44,106 bases of DNA, from the NCBI GenBank assembly GCA_028718965.1, contig JAQUKS010000004.1, positions 1 to 44,106 of the forward strand, read 5' to 3'. The notes below the pieces were generated by a model. That model saw only the letters and a list, made by a program, of their open reading frames with translations. It ran no database searches and was not told the DNA's origin. Position 1 is the first letter of the stretch. Each line of letters starts with the position of its first letter. This DNA comes from Minisyncoccota bacterium. Lineage in GTDB: Bacteria; Patescibacteriota; Minisyncoccia; Minisyncoccales; CG1-02-41-26. Positions 1 through 9,274 of this stretch are shown in pieces. The position numbers and the translations under genes are program-made.

Positions 1-1113
1 GAGGAAAAATTAGACAGGCAAAGGGAAGCCTGGGCCGTCTGCCGGACGGTCACCGAAGAGAAGATCGAGGCCAACCATGATATTCCCAAGGAAGAAATGC
101 TTGGCATAGTCAAACAATTCGCCTCAAATTATGGCTTCGCGGAGCGGCACATCAAGACCGCGGAACAGTCGATTGACAGGTATACAGAGATGCGCAGTCG
201 TGTAGTAGAGACCAGAGAAAAATACCCTGACGATATTGAACTTGTGAATAAATTGACCGGGGTGGGGTTCACTGAAGCCGATAAAAGCGACTTCACCGTT
301 GGCGTGGGCCCGATGTCTTTTGAAATATCGTGTTCTGGATCCAATGCTGCAAGAATATATGAAAAAGCCTATGAAGAGGCACACGGGAAATCGGGGAAAC
401 CAATACCAAAGTTTGAAGGCGGAGGATTTCTTTTCAAGAGCCCAGGCCTAGAATCAGTCCTCTACATTGTCATAAACAATGATTACGCGAAATACTCGAG
501 ATTTTACGCCGCTACGATTCCTCACGAGAAACAGCACTATAAAGATAGAGTTTTGTCCTTATCGTCGAAAGATAGCATACGGGCTGATGCCAAAAAGAGA
601 TTGAATCGCGGCATGTTGGGATTTTTGAGACATCGGGTGGGAGAACAACTGTTCGGATTTGAAAGAGATTTCGAGGACGAATTATGGCAAAGATATGAGT
701 CACAGAAGAACCAGGAGGAGAAGGCTTTTTTGCTCGGAGAATATATGCGGCTAAGGAGGGAGCATGCTTTGAATCAAGCTAAAGAAGAAATTATGGCCAT
801 GAAAGCGGAAGATCTTCCTCGCTACAATTGGCATAAAAGCTTCTTTGAGCAGGGCCCTGACTCTTATGACTTTTTGGCATATTTGAGAGATCACGAGGAA
901 AAGAAAACCGACGCTTTATGGCAAGAAACGGCAGAAAGAGTGTTGGTCAATGAATATAGAAAGATAATTCTTGCTGCTGTTGCCGCTTTCGATGATCTGG
1001 AAAATTTGGGTTACACGAAAGCGGAAACCATCGCGATACTTACAGATAAAAGATTGCCGGATTGGCCAAAGACCGTTAAAAGACTGGCGGCACAAAAACA
1101 GGCGAAAAGTTAA
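1..1113 (+). CDS. Hypothetical protein with HExxH motif (possible metallopeptidase), 5' partial
   Basis: Frame 1 is open from base 1 through the listed ORF at 97; translation includes IPHEKQHYKDR (HExxH at 523-537); stop TAA at 1111-1113. Confidence 0.6.
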   Translation, partial: EEKLDRQREAWAVCRTVTEEKIEANHDIPKEEMLGIVKQFASNYGFAERHIKTAEQSIDRYTEMRSRVVETREKYPDDIELVNKLTGVGFTEADKSDFTVGVGPMSFEISCSGSNAARIYEKAYEEAHGKSGKPIPKFEGGGFLFKSPGLESVLYIVINNDYAKYSRFYAATIPHEKQHYKDRVLSLSSKDSIRADAKKRLNRGMLGFLRHRVGEQLFGFERDFEDELWQRYESQKNQEEKAFLLGEYMRLRREHALNQAKEEIMAMKAEDLPRYNWHKSFFEQGPDSYDFLAYLRDHEEKKTDALWQETAERVLVNEYRKIILAAVAAFDDLENLGYTKAETIAILTDKRLPDWPKTVKRLAAQKQAKS

Positions 1114-1243
1114 GATGGACTTATTGCTGAATGGCTCGGTTTGTTTTCTTTTTTGCCACCCGGCGGTATAATATGAGGCATCAGGCGTATTTTCGTCAAA
1201 ACAATAAAAGTCGATTAAAAATAAATAAATAACAAATAAAAAT

Positions 1244-1711
1244 ATGACAAATAACAAAACTTTGTATGTTGTTATAATCATTTTGATAGTGGTCGCCATA
1301 GGGGGCGGACTGTTCTTTTTGGGCAACAAGACCTCCGCGCCCGAAGAGGGCCAGGCGCCCGTTGTTAATGAGCAAGAATCAACCGAACCGGCGGCTTCAT
1401 CCCCGGCCGAAGAGGAGATGGTTGATTGCGGTGAAATAACGGACCCGGAATGTTTTTTGGGCAGGATGAACCAATGTCTGCCCGTAACCGCCAAGATGAC
1501 CGGTTCGGACGGCAAAACATCCATTAAGATAGCGATTTTGGGAATCGAAAACGACAAGTGCCATTTTCAGAGAAAGTTGAATGGTGTCGTGGACCTCAAT
1601 TGTCTTTTTCCAAAAGGAACCATGAACATGGACACCCTTGACCAGACCTTTGGCAATGATAAGGGTTTGCAGCAGGTGGTTGATGACGCCTGTTCGCCGG
1701 CCGGGTGGTAG
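1244..1711 (+). CDS. Membrane-anchored/secreted Cys-containing hypothetical protein
   Basis: N-terminal single TM helix (LYVVIIILIVVAIGGGLFFLG), Pro/Glu/Ser-rich linker, C-terminal domain with several Cys. Confidence 0.65.
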   Translation: MTNNKTLYVVIIILIVVAIGGGLFFLGNKTSAPEEGQAPVVNEQESTEPAASSPAEEEMVDCGEITDPECFLGRMNQCLPVTAKMTGSDGKTSIKIAILGIENDKCHFQRKLNGVVDLNCLFPKGTMNMDTLDQTFGNDKGLQQVVDDACSPAGW

Positions 1712-1723
1712 TCGAGTATTATT

Positions 1724-2593
1724 ATGAGAAATCCCGAGAATCCAAAAGCAGAGGACAGAATTGTCCGCGAGCTGCGTTTTGAATTATCAGCCATACCCGA
1801 AGGCAGGGAGGCAGGAAAAATTCTGCGAGAGGAATATGAGCGGCGCATAGCGGTTCTAAAGAACGCCTTAGGAGCTTTGAATTTGTCCGAAGAGTCGCTT
1901 GTAATCGTACCGCCTGTTTCGGAGCGTACTGATTTCGGCTATGGCACCGACCTGGATATTATTTTTTTCGGCTCGCAGGAGCAAGGCGATTTACTGCACA
2001 GTCGTTTGTACGAGGAGGGAGGGTTGTTCGCTGACATTGACTGCATTGGCCAGGAAAGATTATCGGACATCAAAAACAAAATGCCCGAGTTTTACGACTT
2101 TTTAACGGATCGTCGCGGCAAAATACCATTTCACAGTTTGCCAGAGTCCATTGAATCATCCCGGGATGCGGGAAAACGCTTCCTGGAGCAGGCCGAATCC
2201 CTGGAAGCGAAAATAAGAACAGTGGTATCCCCTGAAGACAAAGCGAACCTGAAAGAATATCGCCTGGCCATCGGCCGGCAATTTATCAAAGAATCGGCGG
2301 AAAAAATCAAAATAGTCGCTACCGCGTTTTCCGGCTCGATGATGGAAGATATGGATCGTTTCAGCATCAATTCCGATCTGGACATTGACCTTGTAATCGA
2401 CTCGCCCGACACGGCAGCCGAGGACAACGCGCGCGAGTGGCTGTTATATCTTAAATTAAAATACGCTCTTGAATACGGCATAAAAGCCGATGTTTTTCCG
2501 ACCGAGCTGGAGCATTTCAAGAACATGGCCGCTTTCGATAAAGACATGACTGATTTTTATCAGCGTTATTTCGGCGTTAATTTTTCAGAATAG
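1724..2593 (+). CDS. Nucleotidyltransferase-fold protein with two NTase-like motifs
   Basis: DFGYGTDLDIIFFG and FSGSMMEDMDRFSINSDLDIDLVID both resemble G-S...DxD signatures. Confidence 0.6.
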   Translation: MRNPENPKAEDRIVRELRFELSAIPEGREAGKILREEYERRIAVLKNALGALNLSEESLVIVPPVSERTDFGYGTDLDIIFFGSQEQGDLLHSRLYEEGGLFADIDCIGQERLSDIKNKMPEFYDFLTDRRGKIPFHSLPESIESSRDAGKRFLEQAESLEAKIRTVVSPEDKANLKEYRLAIGRQFIKESAEKIKIVATAFSGSMMEDMDRFSINSDLDIDLVIDSPDTAAEDNAREWLLYLKLKYALEYGIKADVFPTELEHFKNMAAFDKDMTDFYQRYFGVNFSE

Positions 2594-2615
2594 CAGGTTT
2601 TCGGAAAGGAAATAT

Positions 2616-2639
2616 AAAATCCGGAATTTTTCGGATTTT
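2616..2639. terminator. Bidirectional intrinsic terminator between convergent genes
   Basis: AAAATCCG-gaattttt-CGGATTTT hairpin with T/A flanks between the 3' ends of the NTase gene and comF. Confidence 0.6.
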
Positions 2640-2682
2640 TCGATTATATCTCTGTTTTGTTTCAAGCGTTTCGCGGTTTTCG

Positions 2683-3414
2683 TTAATTGCCGTCCAGTGT
2701 TTCCCGGGCCACGGCTATGCCCCACACCGAGCGGGCTTTGGCTGCTTCCAGAGTTTTGGCCGCCTCTTCCATAGTGGCCCCGGTGGTAAATACGTCGTCA
2801 ATTAGGAAAATTTTTTTGCCTGCTATTTGAGCGGGATTTTTTATCGCGAAAGCATTTTTAAGATTATCGGCGCGTTCTTGCGAGGAAAGTCCGACCTGGG
2901 GAGCGGTTTTTTTGATTTTAAATAGGACGTTGTCAAGGAAAGGCACCTGAAAATACGCCGCGACGATTCGGCCTATCACCTCGGATTGGTTGAAGCCGCG
3001 TTTTCTTTTTTTGCTCTTGTACAGGGGTATTGGCACGAGAGCGGAGTTTTCCCCATTTTCAAAAATCATTGTATTTTTGGTTTTTATAAAGTGTGTTATT
3101 ATGAGAGAAGCAAGGGTTGGTGCGAGAGTTTTGAGATAGGGTTGATACTTGAATCGGGTTATCATATTTTTCACCAGTTTGTCCCGGTAGGAAGCGGCGA
3201 AATAAAGGCCTTTGAGATGGCGCGAGCGATGTTTCGGGCAAAGGCCGCCCTGAAAAAGCCGTGTCGGCCTGGAGCAAAAAGGACAGAAAACAAAACAGGT
3301 GATTTCAATCAGGGAAAAACAGTCCGCGCAGAGCATTGTGCCCTCTTTGCCGCAATTCAGGCAGAATCGGGGGAATAATGCGTCTAAAAATATTTTTTTC
3401 GCGTTTGCAAGCAT
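2683..3414 (-). CDS. comF: ComF family phosphoribosyltransferase
   Basis: N-terminal CxxC pairs (CLNCGKEG..CADC..CPFCSRP) and PRPP-binding motif IFLIDDVFTTGATM. Confidence 0.9.
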   Translation of the reverse strand: MLANAKKIFLDALFPRFCLNCGKEGTMLCADCFSLIEITCFVFCPFCSRPTRLFQGGLCPKHRSRHLKGLYFAASYRDKLVKNMITRFKYQPYLKTLAPTLASLIITHFIKTKNTMIFENGENSALVPIPLYKSKKRKRGFNQSEVIGRIVAAYFQVPFLDNVLFKIKKTAPQVGLSSQERADNLKNAFAIKNPAQIAGKKIFLIDDVFTTGATMEEAAKTLEAAKARSVWGIAVARETLDGN

Positions 3415-3431
3415 TATTTACAGTTTATAAT

Positions 3432-4487
3432 ATGCAATTCTTTTCCAAAAGAGCCATGGGCATTGACATAGGGGCTGCCAGCATCAAGGTGGTGGAGCTA
3501 TCCGCGTCCGGAGACAAGAAAACGCTGGAAAATTATCTGGAATTCAAACTGCCCAAAACAGCCGTTCCTTTGAAAACATTTTACGGTAATTCCATGCTGC
3601 TTTTAAGCAACGAGGTTTCCGACATTTTGCAGGCGCTGTTTAAAAAAGCTAAAATAGAAATAAGAAAAGTCGCTTTTTCCATTCCTGACTTTTCCACTTT
3701 TTTCACTACCTTTGATTTACCTCCTATGACCGAAGCGGAAATCCCGCGGGCCATAGAATTTGAGGCGCGCCATCACATTCCTCTACCGCTATCGGAAGTG
3801 GTTTTCGACTGGCAGATTATCGAAAAAGAACAGGTAGCTCCGGGCGTGAAGCTCAAAGTGCTGCTTGTGGCCGTGCCTAATAAGGTTTTGGACAGCTACC
3901 AGCGTCTGGGGGCTTTATGCAACCTGGAGGTAAAAGGACTGGAAGCCGAGGTTTTCGGGTTGATGCGTTCATCGGTGAAAGCGGGCAAGCATTGGGGTCC
4001 TGTATGCCTGGTAGACATCGGCTGGCAATCGACCACGGTGAGCATTGTCGATAAAATGATTCTGCGGGCCAGCCACAGTTTCGATTTTTCCAGCAGCAGC
4101 CTTACCAAGGTCTTAAGTAAGGCTCTTGGTTTGAGCGAGGAGCAGGCCGAGGATTTGAAAAATCGCGAGGGTCTGGACCCGAAAAACGAGCAGGTGGCCG
4201 GCGTCTTGTTGAAAGAAATCGATACCCTGGCTTTGGAGGTGGAAAAGATTTGCGCGAATTTTTCACAGACGAATAATAATCCTTTGAACGACGTAATACT
4301 GGCTGGCGGGGCATCTGTTTTGTTCGGGCTGAAAGAATACTTCGCGTCCCGCCTCAAGAAAAACGTCCAGATAACTGATCCGTTTTCCGTGTTCGCTTAT
4401 CCGCCGATCCTGCAAAACCGCCTGGAAGAAATCGGCGCTTCATTCGCGGTTGCTTCGGGCGTTGCTATGATGGCCCTGGAAGCCTGA
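3432..4487 (+). CDS. pilM: Type IV pilus assembly protein PilM
   Basis: MGIDIGAASIKVVELS actin-like motif; first gene of pilMNO-like order; start at 3432 (or 3456) preferred over 3336, which would overlap divergent comF. Confidence 0.88.
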   Translation: MQFFSKRAMGIDIGAASIKVVELSASGDKKTLENYLEFKLPKTAVPLKTFYGNSMLLLSNEVSDILQALFKKAKIEIRKVAFSIPDFSTFFTTFDLPPMTEAEIPRAIEFEARHHIPLPLSEVVFDWQIIEKEQVAPGVKLKVLLVAVPNKVLDSYQRLGALCNLEVKGLEAEVFGLMRSSVKAGKHWGPVCLVDIGWQSTTVSIVDKMILRASHSFDFSSSSLTKVLSKALGLSEEQAEDLKNREGLDPKNEQVAGVLLKEIDTLALEVEKICANFSQTNNNPLNDVILAGGASVLFGLKEYFASRLKKNVQITDPFSVFAYPPILQNRLEEIGASFAVASGVAMMALEA

Positions 4488-4496
4488 TAAATTCGT

Positions 4497-5048
4497 ATGG
4501 CAAAAAATCCTTCGTTCAGCATTATTCCCAAGCCGAAAGAAACGGACCCGGTATGGGTATCGGCGGTTTTTTGGTCTTTGCTGGCTGTTTTGGTATTGCT
4601 GGTTGTTCCGGTTTTTATGTTTAGGGCGGAGGCAGGCGGTTTGGTCAAAAAGAATGCCGCCTTGCAAGAGGAAAGAGAGCAATTGATTGCGGACAACGCG
4701 GAGCTTGCCCAGCGTATGACTTTGGCGTTCCGGCGTTTGAATGATTTTTCGCGCTGATTAAGGGAGCATCGTCTGAATTCCAATCTTTTCGTGTTTCTGG
4801 GAACCATTTGCCATCCGCGGGTACAGTTCACCGGCCTGGCTGTTTCGGAAACCGAAAATCACCTTACATTGAGCATGAAAACGGAAAATTTCAAAACACT
4901 CGGCGAGCAGCTTTTGATATTAAAAGCCAGTCCGCAGGTAAGCGATCCGAAGTTTTCCGGCTTGGCCGTTGACAAGGACGGCAGGATTGTCTGCACGCTG
5001 GATTTCGATTACGACAAAAAAATCATTACTCCTTTTGAGGGTTTATGA
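4497..5048 (+). pseudogene. pilN: PilN-like protein interrupted by one in-frame TGA (4755-4757)
   Basis: ORFs 4497-4757 and 4791-5048 are in the same frame, separated only by TGA; concatenated translation ...RRLNDFSR*LREHRLNSNLFVFLGTICHPRVQFTGLAV... reads as one PilN-like protein. Confidence 0.7.
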
Positions 5049-5611
5049 AAAAAACATTTTTTTTGCCAATTTTATCTTTCTTGATTTTCGCGTTCGTCTT
5101 ATACGGATTGGTCCCGCCGCTTTCTGAATTGCGCCTGCTGAAAGAGAACAACAAAAAACAAACCATGGCCCTGGAACAGGCAAAGGATTATTTCGTAAGG
5201 CTGGCGGCCATATCAGACGAGCTTGAACAAAATCAGGAGATTTTAACCAACATTGAAAGAGCTTTGCCCGAGGAAGTTTCAGTGCCTTCGTTGATGAATT
5301 TTTTTCAGATAACTGCCGCCGAAAGCGGGCTTCTGCTGCATAACTTCGGTTATGATGATGCCGCGGGCCAGGGGAACATAGCCGGCCAGGCGCAGACTCC
5401 GGCAATGCCCATGGAAACGGATTCCGAAGTAAAATCCGTTGTTTTTGACCTTTCGCTCGAAGGCAATCTGGCTTCGTTTCTTGCTTTTATGAAAAATCTC
5501 GAAGTATCTTCGCGGCTTTTGGAGGTCGGCTCGATGAGTTTTCAGGTTGGGGGCGATGCCGGCGATGCTAAGGAACAGTTCAACGTAGCGGTAAAGGCTT
5601 ATTCTTATTAA
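5045..5611 (+). CDS. pilO: PilO-like type IV pilus assembly protein
   Basis: N-terminal TM followed by coiled coil, position after pilN, ATGA overlap with the preceding stop. Confidence 0.75.
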   Translation: MKKTFFLPILSFLIFAFVLYGLVPPLSELRLLKENNKKQTMALEQAKDYFVRLAAISDELEQNQEILTNIERALPEEVSVPSLMNFFQITAAESGLLLHNFGYDDAAGQGNIAGQAQTPAMPMETDSEVKSVVFDLSLEGNLASFLAFMKNLEVSSRLLEVGSMSFQVGGDAGDAKEQFNVAVKAYSY

Positions 5612-5619
5612 TCGTCATT

Positions 5620-6033
5620 ATGGCTAACATTTTTCAGGATAAAATAATAAAATATCTTACTTTGGGCTTGGCCTTGGCGGCTGTGGCGATGTTGCTGCAG
5701 TTCTTGCTTGCGAAGCCCGGGGCTTCTCCTGGCTTGCAGCCCGCGGTTATCGAGGCTTTGCCGCTGGACTTGCCTGAAGTGCCGGCAGTTGCTTTAGATC
5801 CTAAAAATCTGGATAATTTGAAAATAGAAAATTTGCAGCCTTTCGAGGCCGTGGATTTTCCGGCGCGCGTCGGTCGCGAGAATCCTTTTGAAGCATATCC
5901 CCTCGTAGAGCCTACTTCCACCGCCACGACCACTTCGGAAAAGAGTTCTGCGACCAGTAGTGCCCCTGTTTCGGGAGCGACGACCAGTCCCGCGACAACG
6001 ACCGTAACATCCGCGACCACAAGCGAATTTTGA
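5620..6033 (+). CDS. PilP-like membrane-anchored pilus protein with Ser/Thr-rich tail
   Basis: N-terminal TM, GRENPFEAYP motif, STAT-rich C terminus; position between pilO and pilB. Confidence 0.5.
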   Translation: MANIFQDKIIKYLTLGLALAAVAMLLQFLLAKPGASPGLQPAVIEALPLDLPEVPAVALDPKNLDNLKIENLQPFEAVDFPARVGRENPFEAYPLVEPTSTATTTSEKSSATSSAPVSGATTSPATTTVTSATTSEF

Positions 6034-6046
6034 CGCCACATCATAT

Positions 6047-7780
6047 ATGGAAATTTATCAGTTTCTCATCAAGAAAAAGTTTTTCACCAAAGAGGAAGCC
6101 GCTCAACTGAAAAAAGAAGCGGGCGAAACCGGTAAAACGCCGGAGGAGATAATCGCGGCCAAAGATGTCCTTCGGGAAGCTGAATTTTTCAGATGGAAGA
6201 GCGAGATGTTGAGTATCCCTTTTCATAAGGACTTGCCCGATGACATTCCTCACGATATTCTTTCGATCATCCCAAGGGAATCCGCTGATTTTTATAAAAT
6301 AATGCCGCTGGGCATAAAAAGCGATGACAATATTTTGGAGGTGGGCATGGTTTATCCGGAAAATCCGCAGGCCCAGGAAGCGTTGAAATTCTTGGTACGC
6401 CAGCAAAAACTCGTTCCCCGGGTGTATTTGATAACTCTTTCCGATTTCAAAAAGGGATTTGGCAAATACCAGGCAGTAGAGAGAGAAGTAAAGCAGGCCC
6501 TGGAGAGCCTGGAAAAGGATGTTTTTTTGGAGGATAAAAGAACAACTCGGGCCAACAAGGGCGAATTCGACCGGCTGGTGGAAGAAGCCCCGACTATCAA
6601 AATCGTTTCGGTAATTCTGCGCCAGGCTGTCGAGGGAAAGGCTTCGGATATTCATATTGAGCCGGCGCGTGATTCCTTAAGGGTAAGGTACCGCCTGGAT
6701 GGAGTGCTTTATCCCTCCTTGATACTGCCCTTGCAAGTGCATCCGGCAGTGGTGGGCAGAATAAAAATATTAAGCCGTTTGAAGATTGACGAAACGCGTC
6801 TGCCCCAGGACGGCCGCTTTTCCGCTAAGATAGAACAAAAATTGATTGATTTCCGGGTTTCCACTCTGCCGACGGCCTTGGGCGAGAAAGTCGTTTTAAG
6901 GGTTTTGGACGCGAGCTCCGGAGCCAAAACTCTGAAAGAGCTCGGTTTGAGCGGCCGCAATTATGACCTGATGGAAAGGGCCGCCCAACTGCCTTACAAA
7001 ATGATTTTGGTTACCGGTCCCACGGGTTCGGGCAAAAGCACTACTTTGTATTCGATGCTTCATCTGATGAACAGCGACGAGGTGAATATCATTACTTTGG
7101 AAGACCCCGTTGAGTATTTTATCCAGGGAGTGAATCAATCGCAGGTAAATCCCGACATTGGCTATACTTTTGCCAACGGCCTGCGCCAGATTTTGCGCCA
7201 GGACCCGGATATTATTATGGTGGGCGAGATTCGCGACGAGGAAACTGCCAGTTTGGCCGTGCACGCGGCCCTTACCGGCCACTTGGTGCTTTCTTCCTTG
7301 CACACCAACTCGGCAGTGGGGGCCGTGCCGCGCCTGATGGATATGGGCATCAAATCTTTTTTGCTCGCACCTACCTTGAGCACTGTTTTGAGCCAGCGTC
7401 TGGTAAGAATTTTATGCCCTGTTTGCAGAAAAAAAGTGGAGCTCACCGGCGAATTGAAAAAATATGTTTTAGATAAAGTCGAACATTTGCCTTTGGCGGA
7501 GAAAGAGCAGCTGAAGATTGAAACGCCTTTGACTGTTTTCCAGTCCGTGGGGTGCAAAAAGTGTAACAATACCGGATACAGCGGCCGTATGGGAATTTTC
7601 GAAGTGTTTGAAATGAACGAAAATATGGCGCGTCTGATTCTTGATAAAGCCGGCGAGCATGAAATTTTTTTGGAGGCCCGCAAGCAGGGCATGATCACTA
7701 TGGAAGAAGACGGCGTGCTGAAAGTTTTGCGGGGCATTACTTCTTTGGAAGAAGTAATGAGCACCACTAGCGAAGATTAA
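6047..7780 (+). CDS. pilB: Type IV pilus assembly ATPase PilB/GspE
   Basis: Walker A GPTGSGKSTTLY, LEDPVEY, IRDEETA, LSSLHTN, zinc CPVC...CKKC. Confidence 0.95.
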   Translation: MEIYQFLIKKKFFTKEEAAQLKKEAGETGKTPEEIIAAKDVLREAEFFRWKSEMLSIPFHKDLPDDIPHDILSIIPRESADFYKIMPLGIKSDDNILEVGMVYPENPQAQEALKFLVRQQKLVPRVYLITLSDFKKGFGKYQAVEREVKQALESLEKDVFLEDKRTTRANKGEFDRLVEEAPTIKIVSVILRQAVEGKASDIHIEPARDSLRVRYRLDGVLYPSLILPLQVHPAVVGRIKILSRLKIDETRLPQDGRFSAKIEQKLIDFRVSTLPTALGEKVVLRVLDASSGAKTLKELGLSGRNYDLMERAAQLPYKMILVTGPTGSGKSTTLYSMLHLMNSDEVNIITLEDPVEYFIQGVNQSQVNPDIGYTFANGLRQILRQDPDIIMVGEIRDEETASLAVHAALTGHLVLSSLHTNSAVGAVPRLMDMGIKSFLLAPTLSTVLSQRLVRILCPVCRKKVELTGELKKYVLDKVEHLPLAEKEQLKIETPLTVFQSVGCKKCNNTGYSGRMGIFEVFEMNENMARLILDKAGEHEIFLEARKQGMITMEEDGVLKVLRGITSLEEVMSTTSED

Positions 7781-7800
7781 TTTATCGTAAACGCGCGTTT

Positions 7801-8172
7801 ATGCCTAACAAAAACATTCTTTTGGTTGAAGACGACCCGTTTTTGGCGGACATATACACCAAAAAATTGCAGCAGGCTGGCTTTGACGTTACTGTCGCGG
7901 ATAATGGCGAGCAGGCGCTGAAGGACGCGGATAACGTTGCTTTCGACTTGGTGCTGCTGGATATCGTAATGCCTTACATAGACGGCTGGGAAATTTTAAA
8001 GCGAATCAAAAGCCCCAAGGCCAAAAACCATCCCAAAGTAATTATTTTCAGCAATTTGGGGCAAAGCTCGGAAGTGAAAAAGGGTCTGGACCTGGGGGCC
8101 GACAAATACTTGATTAAGGCGAATTTTACTCCTTCGGAGGTTGTCGAAGAAATTAAAAAAGTAATATTATAA
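7801..8172 (+). CDS. Single-domain CheY-like response regulator
   Basis: ILLVEDDPFLADIY, DLVLLDIVMP, conserved K (LGADKYLIKA). Confidence 0.92.
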   Translation: MPNKNILLVEDDPFLADIYTKKLQQAGFDVTVADNGEQALKDADNVAFDLVLLDIVMPYIDGWEILKRIKSPKAKNHPKVIIFSNLGQSSEVKKGLDLGADKYLIKANFTPSEVVEEIKKVIL

Positions 8173-8203
8173 ATCCGGTCTGGCCGGATTGCAAAGCATA
8201 TTT

Positions 8204-9274
8204 ATGGATTTTAGCAGGGAAATCAGCCGGTTGCTGGCGGAGGCCATACAAAGAGGCGCTTCGGATTTACATTTATCCGTCGGCTATCCGCCGGTCTTAA
8301 GGGTCAACAAACGTTTGGTAGAATTGGAAGGCGAAAAAATATTGGATTCCTTGGACACCGAGGCTTTGGCTTTGGAGCTAATGACCGAACCCCAGCAGGC
8401 GAAATTCTTAAAGGAGAAAGACGCTGATTTCGCCTATGAGTTGGAAGATAAAACCCGTTTTAGGGTGAATATTTTTTTGCAAAGAGGGTGCTACAGCGTG
8501 GCTTTGCGGGTCATACCCTCACAAATTAAAACCATCGATGATTTGAACCTGCCGCCTGTCCTGCATCAGTTCAGCCAGGCCAAACAGGGATTCGTTCTGA
8601 TTACTGGCCCTACTTCCCAGGGTAAATCCACGAGCCTGGCCGCGATTATTGATGAAATCAACCACCAGAGATGCGAGCACATCATTACCGTTGAAGATCC
8701 GATCGAATATATTTTCCATAAGGACAAATGTTTGATTAACCAGAGGGAAGTTTATGGTGATACTTTGAGTTTTTCGCGCGCCCTGAAAGCATCCTTGAGA
8801 GAAGACCCCAATGTGATTATGGTGGGCGAGATGCGCGATTTAGAAACGATTTCCACAGCCATTACTGCCGCGGAAACCGGCCACCTGGTGCTCTCTACTC
8901 TGCATACCAATTCCGCCAGCCAGACGATTCACCGGTTGATCGATGTTTTTCCGGCTTATCAGCAGAGCCAGATCAGGGCGCAGCTGGCCGCGGTGCTTCT
9001 GGGCGTGGTATCGCAGCGTCTGGTGCCGAGGATAGACGGTGATTTTATGCCCGCCTGCGAGATTATGCTTAATAACGCGGCAGTGGCCAATCTAATCCGT
9101 GAAAACAAGGTTCATGAAATTCCTTCGGTTATCGAAACATCCGGGCAGTTCGGTATGAATTCTTTGAACAAGTATCTGGCTGATTTGGTGGCTACGGGCG
9201 CCATTGCTCCTGAAACTGCCCTGAGATACTCTCTTAGCCCTGAAGAGCTGAAAACCCGGTTAAAAAGATTATGA
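8204..9274 (+). CDS. pilT: Twitching motility ATPase PilT
   Basis: GPTSQGKSTSLAA, VEDPIEYIF, GEMRDLETI, LSTLHTNSA; ATG at 8204 preferred over TTG at 8189. Confidence 0.93.
   Translation: MDFSREISRLLAEAIQRGASDLHLSVGYPPVLRVNKRLVELEGEKILDSLDTEALALELMTEPQQAKFLKEKDADFAYELEDKTRFRVNIFLQRGCYSVALRVIPSQIKTIDDLNLPPVLHQFSQAKQGFVLITGPTSQGKSTSLAAIIDEINHQRCEHIITVEDPIEYIFHKDKCLINQREVYGDTLSFSRALKASLREDPNVIMVGEMRDLETISTAITAAETGHLVLSTLHTNSASQTIHRLIDVFPAYQQSQIRAQLAAVLLGVVSQRLVPRIDGDFMPACEIMLNNAAVANLIRENKVHEIPSVIETSGQFGMNSLNKYLADLVATGAIAPETALRYSLSPEELKTRLKRL

Noticed and set aside
4755-4757. Genome-wide UGA recoding (as in Gracilibacteria/SR1) as the explanation for the pilN stop
   Set aside because: TGA terminates several other genes at sensible places (5046-5048, 6031-6033, 26373-26375, 20634-20636), often in ATGA overlaps, and no other conserved gene shows internal TGA.
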